Of a stretch of 64,000 nt of DNA, positions 32,850 through 44,166 are shown in pieces; position 1 is the stretch's first letter; each line of letters starts with the position of its first letter. Made by a program: the position numbers and the translations under genes. Source of the DNA: Tetragonia tetragonoides (taxonomy: Eukaryota > Streptophyta > Magnoliopsida > Caryophyllales > Aizoaceae); assembly GCA_038025085.1 (NCBI GenBank), contig CM076144.1:14539501-14603500 (forward strand), read 5' to 3'. The notes under the pieces were generated by a model. The model did no database searches and was not told where the DNA came from. It saw nothing but the letters and a program-made list of their open reading frames with translations.

Positions 32850-35620
32850 TGAATAAGATTATGTGCCTCAATTCATAGATGAAAAATAGAGGTAAGATCA
32901 AATGTGAAGGGGTTGATTTGTGATTTGTTTCGATAATGAGAAAACAAAATAGCCTCCCATAAAAGTAAATACCTTATAAAGAAACAAACTGGTTTGTTTC
33001 ATATTATGTTGATTTTATACCTACAGGAGATGCAAGAGTGTAAAGTTACTATGATCCAAGTCATCATCCCTATCTCATTTCCTTTCAATCTAGCTAGTGA
33101 TCATGCACAAAAACCATGAAGTGACTTTAAGCTCGTTTAAAATGGGATACTTTGGATACAAACCCACATTAACACTTGTTCATCCAACAACAGAAAATAC
33201 AGTCATGCGCAAAAACCATGGAGTGACTTTAAGCTGTGCATGCTTTTTATAGGTATGCTGAAGGACTAGAGTGAAGATGCATCAACCTTTTTCTGATTAC
33301 CAATTTTAACATCCTGATAGAACTCTACGTAGATTTTCGTCAACTATAAATTATAAGGAAAAATATGTTTATCGAGCAAGACTAATAACTGATGAATCAT
33401 AACTTAATCACATTTTATATTTGAGCTCAGTGTCATCTGATTTCGAGATGCTGAATTACCAATCACATCAACACCGATACTAACGCTCGGTTTCTTGTTG
33501 CAAGAGAAATACTTCACTCAGACAATATATCTCAGTGGAAGTTATACCAGTATTTTTAACACCTGGAAACAAAATAGACACTGCCATCACAATGATTTAC
33601 AAGTGAAAAAGACTATAACATGGTCTGATCTGTTAACTTATACAGAGGTTTCAAATGAGGTTGGGGTGAGGGGAAGGTGTAGGGTTCCTTGCAATAATGC
33701 TAAAGATAGTATTTTATTGCTCGTCAGAAGATCTGCAGGAAATTACATGTGTGAGAGTATTTGTTGCTACTGGAAGTATTTGTATTTCTCTTCTATTTTA
33801 GGAGATGTGAACATTAAGAAGCTACAATCAGATTAGAAAGAAAGTCATTAGTTACAGAACAAAATTTGACATCTATGTTTTAATCATATGTATCATGTAT
33901 CCTATTACTCGTGTAAGTAGAAAAATATGAGCCATACCTTAAACAGATGCATGTAAGACAGTGAGATGGTCTCAAAATCCTCCTCGATCTAAAGCAGACA
34001 TACCCTAACCGATAGCAGCTTATCAAAGCCAAGCACACCTGAACAGTCACAGTGGCATTACTGGCATAGCAAGGTGTATGCCATCAGGGGGAGCTTTGGA
34101 TTCATCCAACAATAGGCTTGGCAAATTGGTTATTCATACAGATTGAAGGTTAGCAGTCAAACTCCTTTTCAGGGACACCTCAAAGAAAAATAATATTTAC
34201 AATGTCATCCTTGAATGCAGGGAACTCATTTATAATCTCCATAGGCGACGAATCTTGAGTACCGTCCAAGAGAGACAAACCAGTGTGAATCAATCTCATG
34301 ACTCGTGTACTACATTGCTTTATGTAGCAGACTTCTCTATCTAGTAGATTATTTGCATTGATATTTGAAGAACAGAAAGGGAAATTGTACACCATAATCT
34401 GCGAATGGTTCGGTTAATTTCAGTACCTTGTTCTGCCAATTAAAAAGTTGTACCAGGGGAATAAGTAAAATACTGTCATTTAACTGTAGACCAGCTCTGG
34501 ATCTTCTCATGCAACTCACAGATCTCTATTCTGCACTTAGTAGTTTACCTAGCAGAAATCAAAGATAAGCAAGATAAATTTTGCTCATATCAAATGGTAA
34601 TGTAAATATATGTGATTTTCTGCCTAAGAGGCACTGCGTGAGTAGTGGCGTTATTTACATTCTGACATAAGGGGCTCAAATCCAGAGGGAGCAAAGAATA
34701 GGAAGTTAATAGTAGGCACCTTGACACAATCAAAGTTGGATACTAAAATTACCAACCAAGGTCAGTAACAGTTGAGAGTAAGAAATGCAAGTGAAGAAAG
34801 TAAGATCTCTTTTCGGCAACATACCATACCTTATGTAACAGAGAAGCAAAGAATCTAATCAACACAACGTAGCAGCAGGTATACAACCAATTTCTGATGG
34901 GGCAATGTATGGCAGATCAAATCATAGGGACTTAGAATTATTTTGAAACAAAAGCATATATGCATATGAATGAGCATGATATTCAAGGAAATCAAACAGA
35001 GTTACCATTATTAACCAGAATAAAAAGAACTCCATGATTTTGCCTTGTGATTCCTATACTACTGATATAATATAAAAGCAATTACATCACTCCACAACTA
35101 GTCACACATGATGATCAATACATCACGAGAGACGAGACAATCAATGGCCTAACCTACTTCTTGATAGTGTTTTGTTTTCTGATCACTATACCTCAAGCTT
35201 TCCAAATCAATTATTTATATACCACTACAACGAAGATGAAACCCCTAAACGACAGGTTATTACCTTGTTTTGGGCAGACCTTCCCTTAATTTGGTCTACT
35301 TTTCACATATTAAGGGTGCATCACTTTACAACAAGTACTCACTGTACTCTATCACTACTTTAGTGAGTTTGTTGGTAAAGTTCACCAACTTAATCATAGG
35401 AGTATCATGCATCCCATCTCTTGGTGACAGTAATTTTCAACAAACCAAAACATAAACGATAATTTCAATTCGTATAAATATACAATCAAACAGAAACCAT
35501 AATCTCCAACAGAGTGATCATTGTCGAGGTTCTTAAGAAGTGAACATTTTTTTTTTTTGGCAGGTTAAGAAGATGAACCTAAAATACAGACATGATCTAC
35601 TAATATCATAACAGCTCCCA
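32850..35620 (-). repeat. Repeat block C (third diverged copy)
   Basis: Begins with the segment around GAAGGGGTTGATTTGTG (compare 3450 and 28820), includes AGAAGATCTGCAGGAAATTA (compare 4780) and one copy of the ~300-bp repeat (33885-34120). It ends with a stretch shared with block B (34905-35560 with 31160-31680: CACTCCACAA, AGAGACGAGA, CAATGGCCTAACCTA). The LINE RNase H remnant and the MYB/peroxidase parts are absent. B and C share ends that A lacks, so they are each other's closest relatives. Confidence 0.6.
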
Positions 35621-35978
35621 AACTTAATTAGATGAGCCTTGATCACAGAAAGACACAACTAATGAAAGCATGTACACTGACAATCTGGCATGAATATATG
35701 AGAAATTAGAAATTACCTAGCTGAATAATTGGACTAGTTTTTCCAAAACTTCCTAAAAAATTTCAACAATACTAAAATTAAAAATTTAAAAAAAAAAGCA
35801 AACTAGATAAATATAAATACATAAATGCCACATCGCCTTTAAGGATATTTGACTATCTATATCCCCTCAAAAAAAAAACAGGAAGGTTTATATATTAAAG
35901 TTGCAATACCTGTAAAATACCTTCAAATAGTTTCCTGATGTCCAAATCCCTTTAGGATTAGGAAAGTCTTTGGCTTGC

Positions 35979-35986
35979 TATATATA
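35979..35986 (+). promoter_or_regulatory. TATA box of the coiled-coil gene
   Basis: TATATATA, 75 bp before the ATG at 36061, giving a short predicted leader starting near 36010. Confidence 0.6.
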
Positions 35987-36060
35987 CACACGTTTGTCTC
36001 TGGTTTGAGAGTAATCACACATCCCAAGTGCTTAGTTCAAGTCTACCACATCAAATCGTA

Positions 36061-36627
36061 ATGTCTTCATCTTCTTCATTAATTGTAGACGACAAACACG
36101 AACCCAAACTCGAGCATGTCTTAGACAACATCAAGTCTCACACCTCCTCCATCGCGGCTCTCACCAGCCAATGGCAGAGTACGCTCACCAAGGTCCAAGC
36201 TTCGTTGTCGAGCCGCATGGAGGAAGTTGAGTTAAAGGAAGAAGGACTTATTGCAGTCATGGAAAGGGTTATGAAACATGAAAGGCAGTTAGCTATGAGG
36301 GAAAAGCAGGTAAAAGAGTTATCTGATTTAGCTTTGGAGAAAACCCAGCTTATTAAGCGTTGTAACGAAATCGAGAAAAAAGAGAAGGAGATGAAGGAGG
36401 GTTTTGAGTTGATTGAGTTGGAAAAAGATGAGCTTAATGAGGAGCGTATGGAGTTTGATGAAGTAATGAAAGAGAGGCAATTGGAGGTTTTTGAACGTTG
36501 CAAGAATTTGTATTTGGAAGAAAAGGCAACTTATATGAAGTCCCAAGCACTAGAACTTAAAGAGAAGGTAATCAATGAAGAGTGGATAAAGCTTGAGATG
36601 ATGAAAAGAGATGGTTTCGAATTTTAA
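36061..36627 (+). CDS. Small coiled-coil protein, FRIGIDA-like in style
   Basis: Single-exon frame of 188 residues. The ATG at 36061 (MSSSSSLIVDDKHEPKLEHV) is the first after the TATA box. Residues about 1-20 are Ser-rich and acidic. Residues about 15-60 read LDNIKSHTSSIAALTSQWQS and SSRMEEVELKEEGL, resembling the N-terminal coiled coil of FRIGIDA-like proteins. Residues about 60-180 are almost pure heptad-type Glu/Lys/Leu coiled coil (LEKTQLIKRCNEIEKKEKEM). The globular FRIGIDA domain is absent, so it is either a short family relative or an unrelated coiled-coil protein. It has no signal peptide or membrane segment. AATAAA overlaps the stop codon. The frame is undamaged. Partners are not predictable. 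Confidence 0.65.
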   Translation: MSSSSSLIVDDKHEPKLEHVLDNIKSHTSSIAALTSQWQSTLTKVQASLSSRMEEVELKEEGLIAVMERVMKHERQLAMREKQVKELSDLALEKTQLIKRCNEIEKKEKEMKEGFELIELEKDELNEERMEFDEVMKERQLEVFERCKNLYLEEKATYMKSQALELKEKVINEEWIKLEMMKRDGFEF

Positions 36628-36929
36628 ATAAAGAAGCACCAAAGGAGTAGAATAAGTCATTGTTCTTCTTCGTCCCCTCAAAAAAAAAAATAAATAAATA
36701 AAATCATTGTTCTTCTTCTTTTTTCCTTTTTTTTTGCTTTTTGCTTTTTTAAATAAATAATAATCTATATCATAGTTATGTTCTTTAGTTTATTTTTGAG
36801 AAAGTATGGTTCTTGTTCATTAGTAATTGAAAGCATTTTTGGATAATATCAAAGTATGTTTCGTGTTAATAACTTAATATAGTATCCACATCAAATTGTA
36901 TTTCTTATTCCACAAAAACTTCTATAAGA

Positions 36930-37060
36930 CAGTCTTTTTATAACTTTTGGTGAGACGGGGGTCACTTTTCAATAAAACAGAGGTCACTACTCACTAAAAG
37001 TGACCCCTATATTTCTAAAAAGTGACCCCAATTATTTGTAAGACCCCTTGATTTATTTAA
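36930..37060. repeat. Interspersed repeat (second copy at about 58985-59110)
   Basis: TTTTGGTGAGACGGGGGTCA and AGTGACCCCTATATTTCTAA recur in diverged form near 59020-59095 (TTTTTGGTGAGAC, AGTGACCTCTATATTTCTAA). Non-coding; superfamily not determined. Confidence 0.5.
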
Positions 37061-37348
37061 AAAAGAATAATACAATTCTCGATATGTTTACTAATCTTGA
37101 AAGGTACAAATTGATTTAATAGAATAAATAGTAAGTTAGCACGACAAGCATATATCTAATATCATCTGTAACCTAATTTGGAGCCAAAGGGGATTATTGA
37201 AAAGCGTTCTAATTTATGTTTGTAATTCTTTTTCTTTTTCTGAGAGGTATATAAGTAATTTATAAACCGAAGAGATTTAATTCATGTGATAGATAATTCC
37301 AGATAAAATTAAAGGGTCTAATACAAGCAAAAAAATTATTAAAAAGTA

Positions 37349-37604
37349 CTCCCTCCATTTTAGAAAAATCTTACCATTTAGTTTTTGAAGGTCAAAGTTT
37401 ACAAACTGTGACCATTGATTCATGAAAAAATATAAGGATTTACAATATAAAAGTATCATAGTTAAATTCATTTCAATTAGTATTTTTGAAAAATTATAAA
37501 TTTTATAATTTATGTACTCATATAAATACAAATATTTACGGTTAAAGTAGTGCATTGGAGACCATAAAAAGGTAAATGTTAAGATTTTTCCGAAATGGAG
37601 GGAG
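37349..37604. mobile_element. Stowaway MITE
   Basis: A 256-bp element flanked by TA. Left TIR CTCCCTCCATTTTAGAAAAA; the complement of the right end reads CTCCCTCCATTTCGGAAAAA, with similarity running on to about 31 bp. This is the Tc1/mariner-derived Stowaway signature. No coding capacity. Confidence 0.9.
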
Positions 37605-37609
37605 TATAT

Positions 37610-38640
37610 AGATTATAGTTCTCCAGACACCTGACTAAGCTTCAGACAAGAACTATATACTCCTATATGTAATTATATATGTCTTGTACTGGACTTTTGC
37701 CACCTCCAATGAACCAAAAGAGTTACTGACATGAAATATTAAGTCACAAGATATTCATGTCCTGTACCAAAGATCTGACTAATGAGATACAGGGACTTGA
37801 GTTTTCTGTTGAAACACCCAAAATGACTAAATAGTAAATCCAAAGCTGCAAACATATATGATTTGTAGTCACCCTTACACTTTGGCCAAAGTCACAACTT
37901 ACAACTATGGGCTTTACAAGACAAATTCATAAAATAAAGATCTGAATATTGCTAGCAGGTTCTACTAAGCAGAGAAAGCTTACTAGACATTCTTCTCCGG
38001 AGGTATTAGAAAGCACCAGTGACTGTTGAAGAAATGGACCACAAGCAGTTGCTCCTTTGCAACCTGTCAGTTTGTACATAACATACATTCTACAGCATCA
38101 TACTTCTGACACCTCATTTCACTAATATAGGCGCAAAGCGCACAAGCGCGCGCACACACAAGAAAAAGAAAAAGACCGCAGATGTCCTTTAAACAAGCAT
38201 CTGTTAGGGAGATGTATTGACTGTACATGTTCTCCATAAAGCTTCATATGAAGATTTGCAGAGTAATCATCTTAGCTTCATCTCCTCAGCAGCTCATTTT
38301 ATGTGTTGCCGTTTCCAGCTCATATCATCACCTGTGAAATAAGCAATGAGGGCTCTGTGTAGAGTGAACTGCTGAAATATCAATTGCAACCAACCAAAAT
38401 GTAGCATTAGCATCACCCATTACAAATAAGAGATTCTGCAACACTCCCTTTCACTTTGGAAACAAGAACACAACTCAGAGATATTAATGGACAAAAAACA
38501 ATTTTCGGTACTACTGAATACACTCAAGGACTTAAGGGTGATACTGCAAAGCTGAAGAAGCATCACTGCACTACTGAATTAGAGCTCCTCCAGCTCAGAA
38601 GTTGCGTACTTGAACTTGGAGCATATTGGCACAGTAATAT
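37610..38640. other. Intergenic, no gene recognised
   Basis: Downstream flank of the coiled-coil gene. Only a GC-alternating patch near 38130-38160 (GCGCACAAGCGCGCGCACAC) stands out. Confidence 0.3.
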
Positions 38641-38649
38641 TCCATTACA

Positions 38650-38790
38650 ATATGTATTTTTTTTTTTTCTTAAGATACAACCCAGAGGTATTATAGTACT
38701 AGTAGATACAAAAGAACTTTCGCCCAATTTGGTTGGGATTAATGTGATAAGGACGAAAGAAGGGAGGGGAAGGTAAATTGGAAGAACACC
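38650..38790 (-). mobile_element. Retroposon 3' end, SINE-like
   Basis: On the minus strand the sequence runs ACCAAATTGGGCGAAAG, then ACCTCTGGGTTGTATCTTAA, then a poly(A) run (poly(T) at 38655-38669 on the plus strand). That arrangement suits a short retroposon tail. No tRNA-like A/B box was found upstream, so the family is uncertain. Confidence 0.35.
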
Positions 38791-39604
38791 AAACTTCTCA
38801 ATTCTCATCACCGTCATTTCAAACCACTTCAAATAACGAAAAGGAAAGTAAACTCTCTTTTTGGTCATCGTCCTCTACCACGAAGTTATTGCTTAAATGG
38901 TACACCAATAGAAGACCTTGAGCTTGTCCACTTCTATTAGTGAATTTGTTCAAATTGTTGATTTACCAATACCCAAACATAATAGTCAAACCAACCTCCA
39001 AACGAAAATAAGCAATTGATTGTTTTCACTAGCTAGGAATCCTAGCCTAGGATGCCGAGTATATCAACAGAATTCAACACATACATGATGATTACTCACC
39101 TCATACACTTTGGGTATGACATTGAATACATCAGAATGATGATTAATCACATCATACACTTTGGATCCAAGAAATGAAGGAAGGACAACAAAATATAAGC
39201 ATGTTTTTATTTTTCAACGATACAAACAAAACAACATACTTCACGAGTATTCTCTTACACAAACAATAATGGGGTCCTCTGTAATCAGAACCATATATTA
39301 GAAGCCACATGGCACAGCTCGAGGTCACATGCCGCATGCATAACTGTAAGCTGTTCATCCAAAATGATAGCCATTATGGAAACGGGTCACCAGGTTGCTT
39401 TCCACTGAACGAGCTCCCCCATAGATTAAGAACATAAAGAAAAAGACAAGACATAAACGCTGAACCCCTTCCTCTGTTGAATATGATCCCACCTTGCTAC
39501 ACAGTTCCACTTTTCCAACTCTGAACATTGAAAGCCAATAAATAAGCAGGTGATGCTGCATTTCTGCTTCTTTTTCATGTTGATAGAGCTGCATGTCTGC
39601 TGTT

Positions 39605-39735
39605 ACAGAAACAGCCACTCTATTTTCACGGGGTAAGGCTGCTTAAACCCGACCCCCACCCCCTCCCCTCTCAAGTCTCAACCCCCCTGGGTGGGAGCCT
39701 CTTTGGAGGCACTGGGGCAATGTTGATGTGTAGTT
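39605..39735 (+). mobile_element. tRNA-derived SINE fragment (3' half)
   Basis: GAAACAGCCACTCTATTTTC, then GGGGTAAGGCTGC, a C-rich stretch, and GGGAGCCTCTTTGGAGGCAC, then GGGGCAATGTTG. This matches the 3' part of widespread plant SINEs (GGGTAAGGYTGC.. GACCCC.. GGGAGCC.. GTTGTTG). The tRNA-like head is not clear. A related copy lies at 41780-41885. Confidence 0.55.
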
Positions 39736-40654
39736 CTGCTGTTTCAACAACAAGAAAGCTGCACTGTCTGATTATTCGGTAAGGTTAATTAATCATCTAC
39801 TTTCCTAGCTCCTTCTAACAACTACAGAGTTTTTGAAGGGCCTCAAAATAACGGTCTTCACCGGCGCCCCAACATTGACCCCCCCCTCGTCTCATTTCCA
39901 GCAATGATCTCCACTTCTTTTTCTTTTTCTTTTTCTAGACCAAAAAATCTCCAGTTCTTTTTTTACTCTTTGAACTTGAGCCAATCGATTAAGTTTACTA
40001 AATACATTGGTGTCTGCTGTTCGGACAGTGTAACTTTTGGTGCCCACATTGATCATTGTACTCTACCAAAATATCTTGCATCCTCTAGCGTCTAGACATG
40101 CTTATTCTCCACCCTGCTGCTAGACTAGGAGAAACCAATGTCAACTCCGACAACCCAATAAAGCACAAAGTGGACAAGGATAACTATCAAAACCACTCAT
40201 GAATGGTTGACCACTTATGTATAACGATTAGAAAACACACATCTGTATTCAGCTATTTGAAGGTAAAACATACGTTTAATTTGCAAAAAGTTGGCTTCCT
40301 GTCTTTGAAATTGGGTTTAGCTTACTACGATACAACTTCAAGAAAAATTCATTTAATGAAGATATTAAAACCAGGATAACTATCAAAACCATTCATGAAT
40401 GGTAACACTTATGTATAACGATCAGAACACGTCTCTATTCATCTATCTGAAGGGAGAACATATGCGGAGTATCTCTTTGTAAATACATGCTTGACTCATA
40501 AAACGTTGGCTTTATTGTCTTTGCATTGGGTTTAGCTTCTACTACAATACAACTTCTAGAAAATCCATTTAACAAATTTTATGTACTCCCAACCTATCCC
40601 GAAAAAAAGGACACTATGGAGCCCACAAAATAATTTTAAAAAAAAATAACAATA

Positions 40655-40969
40655 ATAAATTCCAAGAACAAAAGTGTGTCTGCATGGCTATTCTGTGGTG
40701 TATATGGTTGGAGAGGAACTCGAGGGTCTTCTCCGAGACACAGAAGTTTCCTGATTTAGTTTGGCATCACATTGTATATTTGGCGTCTCATTGGGCAAAG
40801 GCGGCAGGGACTTTTAAGGGCATCCCGCTGACCTTAGTCCAGCGACATTGGCGTGATGTGTAGATATATTTAGCTTGATATTGAGGATGCCTTATCCTCA
40901 ACCTTTTGTATTCTTTAACAATTGATTAATAAAATTTTTCTTATCTAAAAAAATAAATTCCAACAACAA
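40655..40969 (+). mobile_element. 5'-truncated LINE with target duplication
   Basis: A 281-bp LINE tail (40672-40952) between near-identical 17-bp duplications (ATAAATTCCAAGAACAA at 40655-40671 and ATAAATTCCAACAACAA at 40953-40969). The start reads MAILWCIWLERNSRVFSETQ and ends with FKGIPLTLVQRHWRDV and a stop, the zf-RVT C-terminal segment of one plant LINE lineage that lacks a C-terminal RNase H. Poly(A) precedes the right duplication. The coding remnant has no frameshift over about 60 codons, suggesting a fairly recent insertion. Confidence 0.8.
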
Positions 40970-41403
40970 CAGTTCAAAATACACCAAAAACTTTTAGATT
41001 TTGGCTCACAACTACCATGTACTCTTAATGCTATCCATGTATATGGCAGTACCAATGAAATACCAAAGAGGTAGAAAAGGCCCAAATCGAGGAAAGTGGA
41101 GAATCTTCTTATACTTGGAAAGCTCATACATTCTATGTTATATTTGGTAATTTCACGGATAGCTACATTTTAGAGAGAACAAATAAGACTGGTGAAGAGT
41201 ATTTTAGAAGGGTTTAGTTTCCTGTTTTAGTAGGAATTGCTTCAGGAAGTTGTGCTTCTTGCTTTCCATGACTTTTAGGGAATAAAATATAACACAAGTT
41301 AGGCCTATGTTATTTTGTCATAAAAAATTTGATGATTGATTACTGAGAAGACTACTCAGTTTACCTCCCACCCAACTCCCTCCCGTCGTGGTCCCAAAGT
41401 TTT

Positions 41404-41525
41404 GGGTGCTTGGAGTTGTATCCAAATGGGTACAACTCCCTCTCACAACCCATTAAATAATGGGAGCAGGGCCCACGAATATCTAATGGGTTGTAAGAGG
41501 GAGTTGTATACAACTCCAAGCACCC
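41404..41525. repeat. Fold-back hairpin element
   Basis: Arms GGGTGCTTGGAGTTGTA (41404-41420) and TACAACTCCAAGCACCC (41509-41525) pair perfectly. An inner pair, TACAACTCCCTCTCACAACC with CATTA (41431-41455), pairs 24 of 25 with 41484-41508. The loop is about 28 nt. It looks like a small fold-back MITE; no target duplication is clear. Confidence 0.7.
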
Positions 41526-41779
41526 ATTAGCTTTTGCTGGTCCTGGTTCTATCCCCATCTTCCTCCTCTGTTTCCCCCCTTTTTCCCACTATGTTTTTTC
41601 TACATCCCCTGTACCTTTCCTCTAACCTCCTCTTTCCCCCTCTCCCCCAAGATCTATCTTCTAGAGTGTGACAGCTCATGAGGTCTTCAAATGTTGATGA
41701 AGTGGAACATACAGATACCATGTTGCAGCATGCGATGAACCCACTGTGGCGGGCCATAGAAGAAGAATGATGTCATAAT

Positions 41780-41885
41780 GTCTCTGTTTTCACAGGGTAA
41801 GATTGCATTCACCTCACACCCCCCCCCCCTCCTCTACCCTGTCTTGACGGGAATCTCCTTGGAGGCACAGGGGCGATGTTGATAT
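41780..41885 (+). mobile_element. tRNA-derived SINE fragment (second copy)
   Basis: TCTCTGTTTTCACAGGGTAA, then a C-rich run, then CTTGGAGGCACAGGGGCGAT and GTTGAT, parallel to the copy at 39605-39735. Confidence 0.5.
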
Positions 41886-41889
41886 CTAG

Positions 41890-44166
41890 CTAGGGCAAAT
41901 TGTCCCTTCTCCATGAAAACATTCGTCATTGTTGGTTCCAGAAATGGAGATGGATTTCTATCAACTTAGAGTTCTAATGTGTACTGAGCATAAGAGCCAA
42001 GGCACAAGGGTCAAGCTAACATAGGTAATGAACAAGTCAATATCTCCCCAATGCCAAAAGAGAGCTAAATGAGCCTCATATAAGGTGGGAGATCAAGCTG
42101 ATTTTGACCAAGAACATAATCAGCAGCCTATTCTTGTAGTTCTTCATTGTCTACACAGTATGGTTGCTCTTTTTTAAAGATAAATAGGATTTGCTCCTTT
42201 TTGCAGGGGGCACAACCAATGCTATCTTCAAACAAAGGAAGGATACTCGGCCAGATGATGATAGCACATAGCACCGAGAATGAGATTAGTTATTTGGATG
42301 GAGAAGAACTCTACATAAGGAGACTTGGACTAGGGGGTCTTAGGCAGTAACATAATGTGGCTAAAGAATGGGAGAAGTTATGACAAAGATATATCGACCT
42401 GAATCCGATGTTCCGGAAATTATTGGATCAAGACCAACAGGGTTGACCTGGAATTTTAAACAACATCTGATATCATGAATCAAACGACGGGCTAAATACC
42501 CTAAAGGCCTAAAGAGATAAAAATCACTGTGTTTGCTTTTTGGTCTCTTCCATACTCCTTTCTCCTCTATATTTGGTGATTACACACCAAGCAATTAATT
42601 TTACAGGAATGGGCTCAGACCCAAAATTCCATCTTTTTTTTGCCTTTTATATTTGTTTTTATTTAAAATTATTCTTACTTTGAATAAAAGTGTTGCAAGT
42701 GCACATGCTGGCATGCACTAGTTGTTAACATATCGACCATTGCAGATCCAGTAATATCTTAACGGTGCACTTTCTTTTGGCGAGTGCAGCACATTTCTGA
42801 TACTTTAGCTCTTTAATAGCAAAGGCTTCCCAAAAGCTGGTTACACTTGCAAGTTTGCAACCACTAGCATAACTTATGTTCGCCCCTAATATCTACAATT
42901 TGCATTCCTGCTAACTAATTTATCATTCCATTTATTCAAATGTTTATGCAAGTACACACACCAAGGTACAATATCATATTCCTACTCAATGATGGTTAAA
43001 ATAAGGTAAAAGACCAAAATCTTGCATAGCACCTCCAACAAGTTTAATGGGTAACAATTGACGGAGAAAAAAAATATCAATAAAGATGCTGACCTGATCC
43101 CGGAAACTATGGGTCAGAGACTCAGAGTTGACCTTTTCTTAACCCAAACCCGAAAACGGCCCCACATGGAAATGACCCGAACCCGAAGCAACCCGAACCG
43201 AACACGACTTGCCAACGCTAATGACATGTAAAGTCCCATGTTCAGCAACCCAATTGGCAAAGAGTGTTTCCAAGCTAGTCTCAATTGAGACAGAAGTGGG
43301 TACTTGTAGACAGCAAGATCACATTCTAGACTCCACGAGGTTGGAAGGGCCTAGATGGAATCCTCCCCTAACCCAAGCACAATCTGGCCAAAAGCAAGTC
43401 TTCCAGGATGATGGAGGCCACTCTAGGAGACAAAGAGGCAGATGAGTGTGTTAAAACTCTTTTGATAAAATGGGTTGAATACCCTCACTCCGCTGGTTCA
43501 ATTGTCCAGTCCACTCGAGTCCAAACGAGAATCAGAGATTTTACAATGGGCATTAAATATGACAGGCCTTGGGTTTAGGATTCCTCAAAGGGCGGTATTT
43601 ATCTATTTCAGGCATAGTTTTTGTTTTACCAACAAGGAAACCTCATCCTCTATGTTTCATTGCTTATTGTTTTTCCTCTATTGATGGAATCTTCTTTCAA
43701 CCCATTTTACTAAAGCATTTCTAAGAATGTTGGTCAAAAGATTCTAATACTCTCTTGCAAAAAGTGCTAATCTTTATCCTGGAACAGACAATTAGTTTCG
43801 TGCTTAAAAAATCAAATTGAACTTGCATCCCATCAGTTAATAGGCTAATTTTTTTTGAAGGAATGCACAAGGACCGACGGTAAAACATGTAACAAGTACG
43901 TACATTTGGCAACTACATGGTATCCAGCAATACATCTCAGATAAAATGAGTGGAGAAAAAAGCAATGAAGTACCTCGAGTTTGCAAAATATCCTTATACA
44001 TTATGCTGAGTGATGACATGGCCGCCTCAGGACAGTTTGCTACTTGCCTTTATGTACCTTTGAAACATTCGGCTGTTATAGTATCAATATATTCATGAAT
44101 ATCTGACTTGTGTTATAGCATCCAACTGTGAAATAGTATCAATTCATTCATGAACAGACATGGTGC
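41890..44166. other. 3' flank of the INO80D-like gene, no further gene seen
   Basis: No exon or recognised repeat. The last several hundred bases (about 43700-44166) are the likely minus-strand 3' UTR. Patches near 42395-42450 and 43090-43205 are rich in AACCCGAA/ACCCGAA words. Confidence 0.3.

Noticed and set aside
36138..36503. 121-codon minus-strand frame opposite the coiled-coil gene
   Set aside because: Mirror of a GA-rich coding strand, giving Ser/Phe/Ile-rich translation with no start context or domain.
38456..38868. Overlapping open frames on both strands near 38.5-38.9 kb
   Set aside because: They span a SINE-like tail with poly(T); neither shows a known domain.
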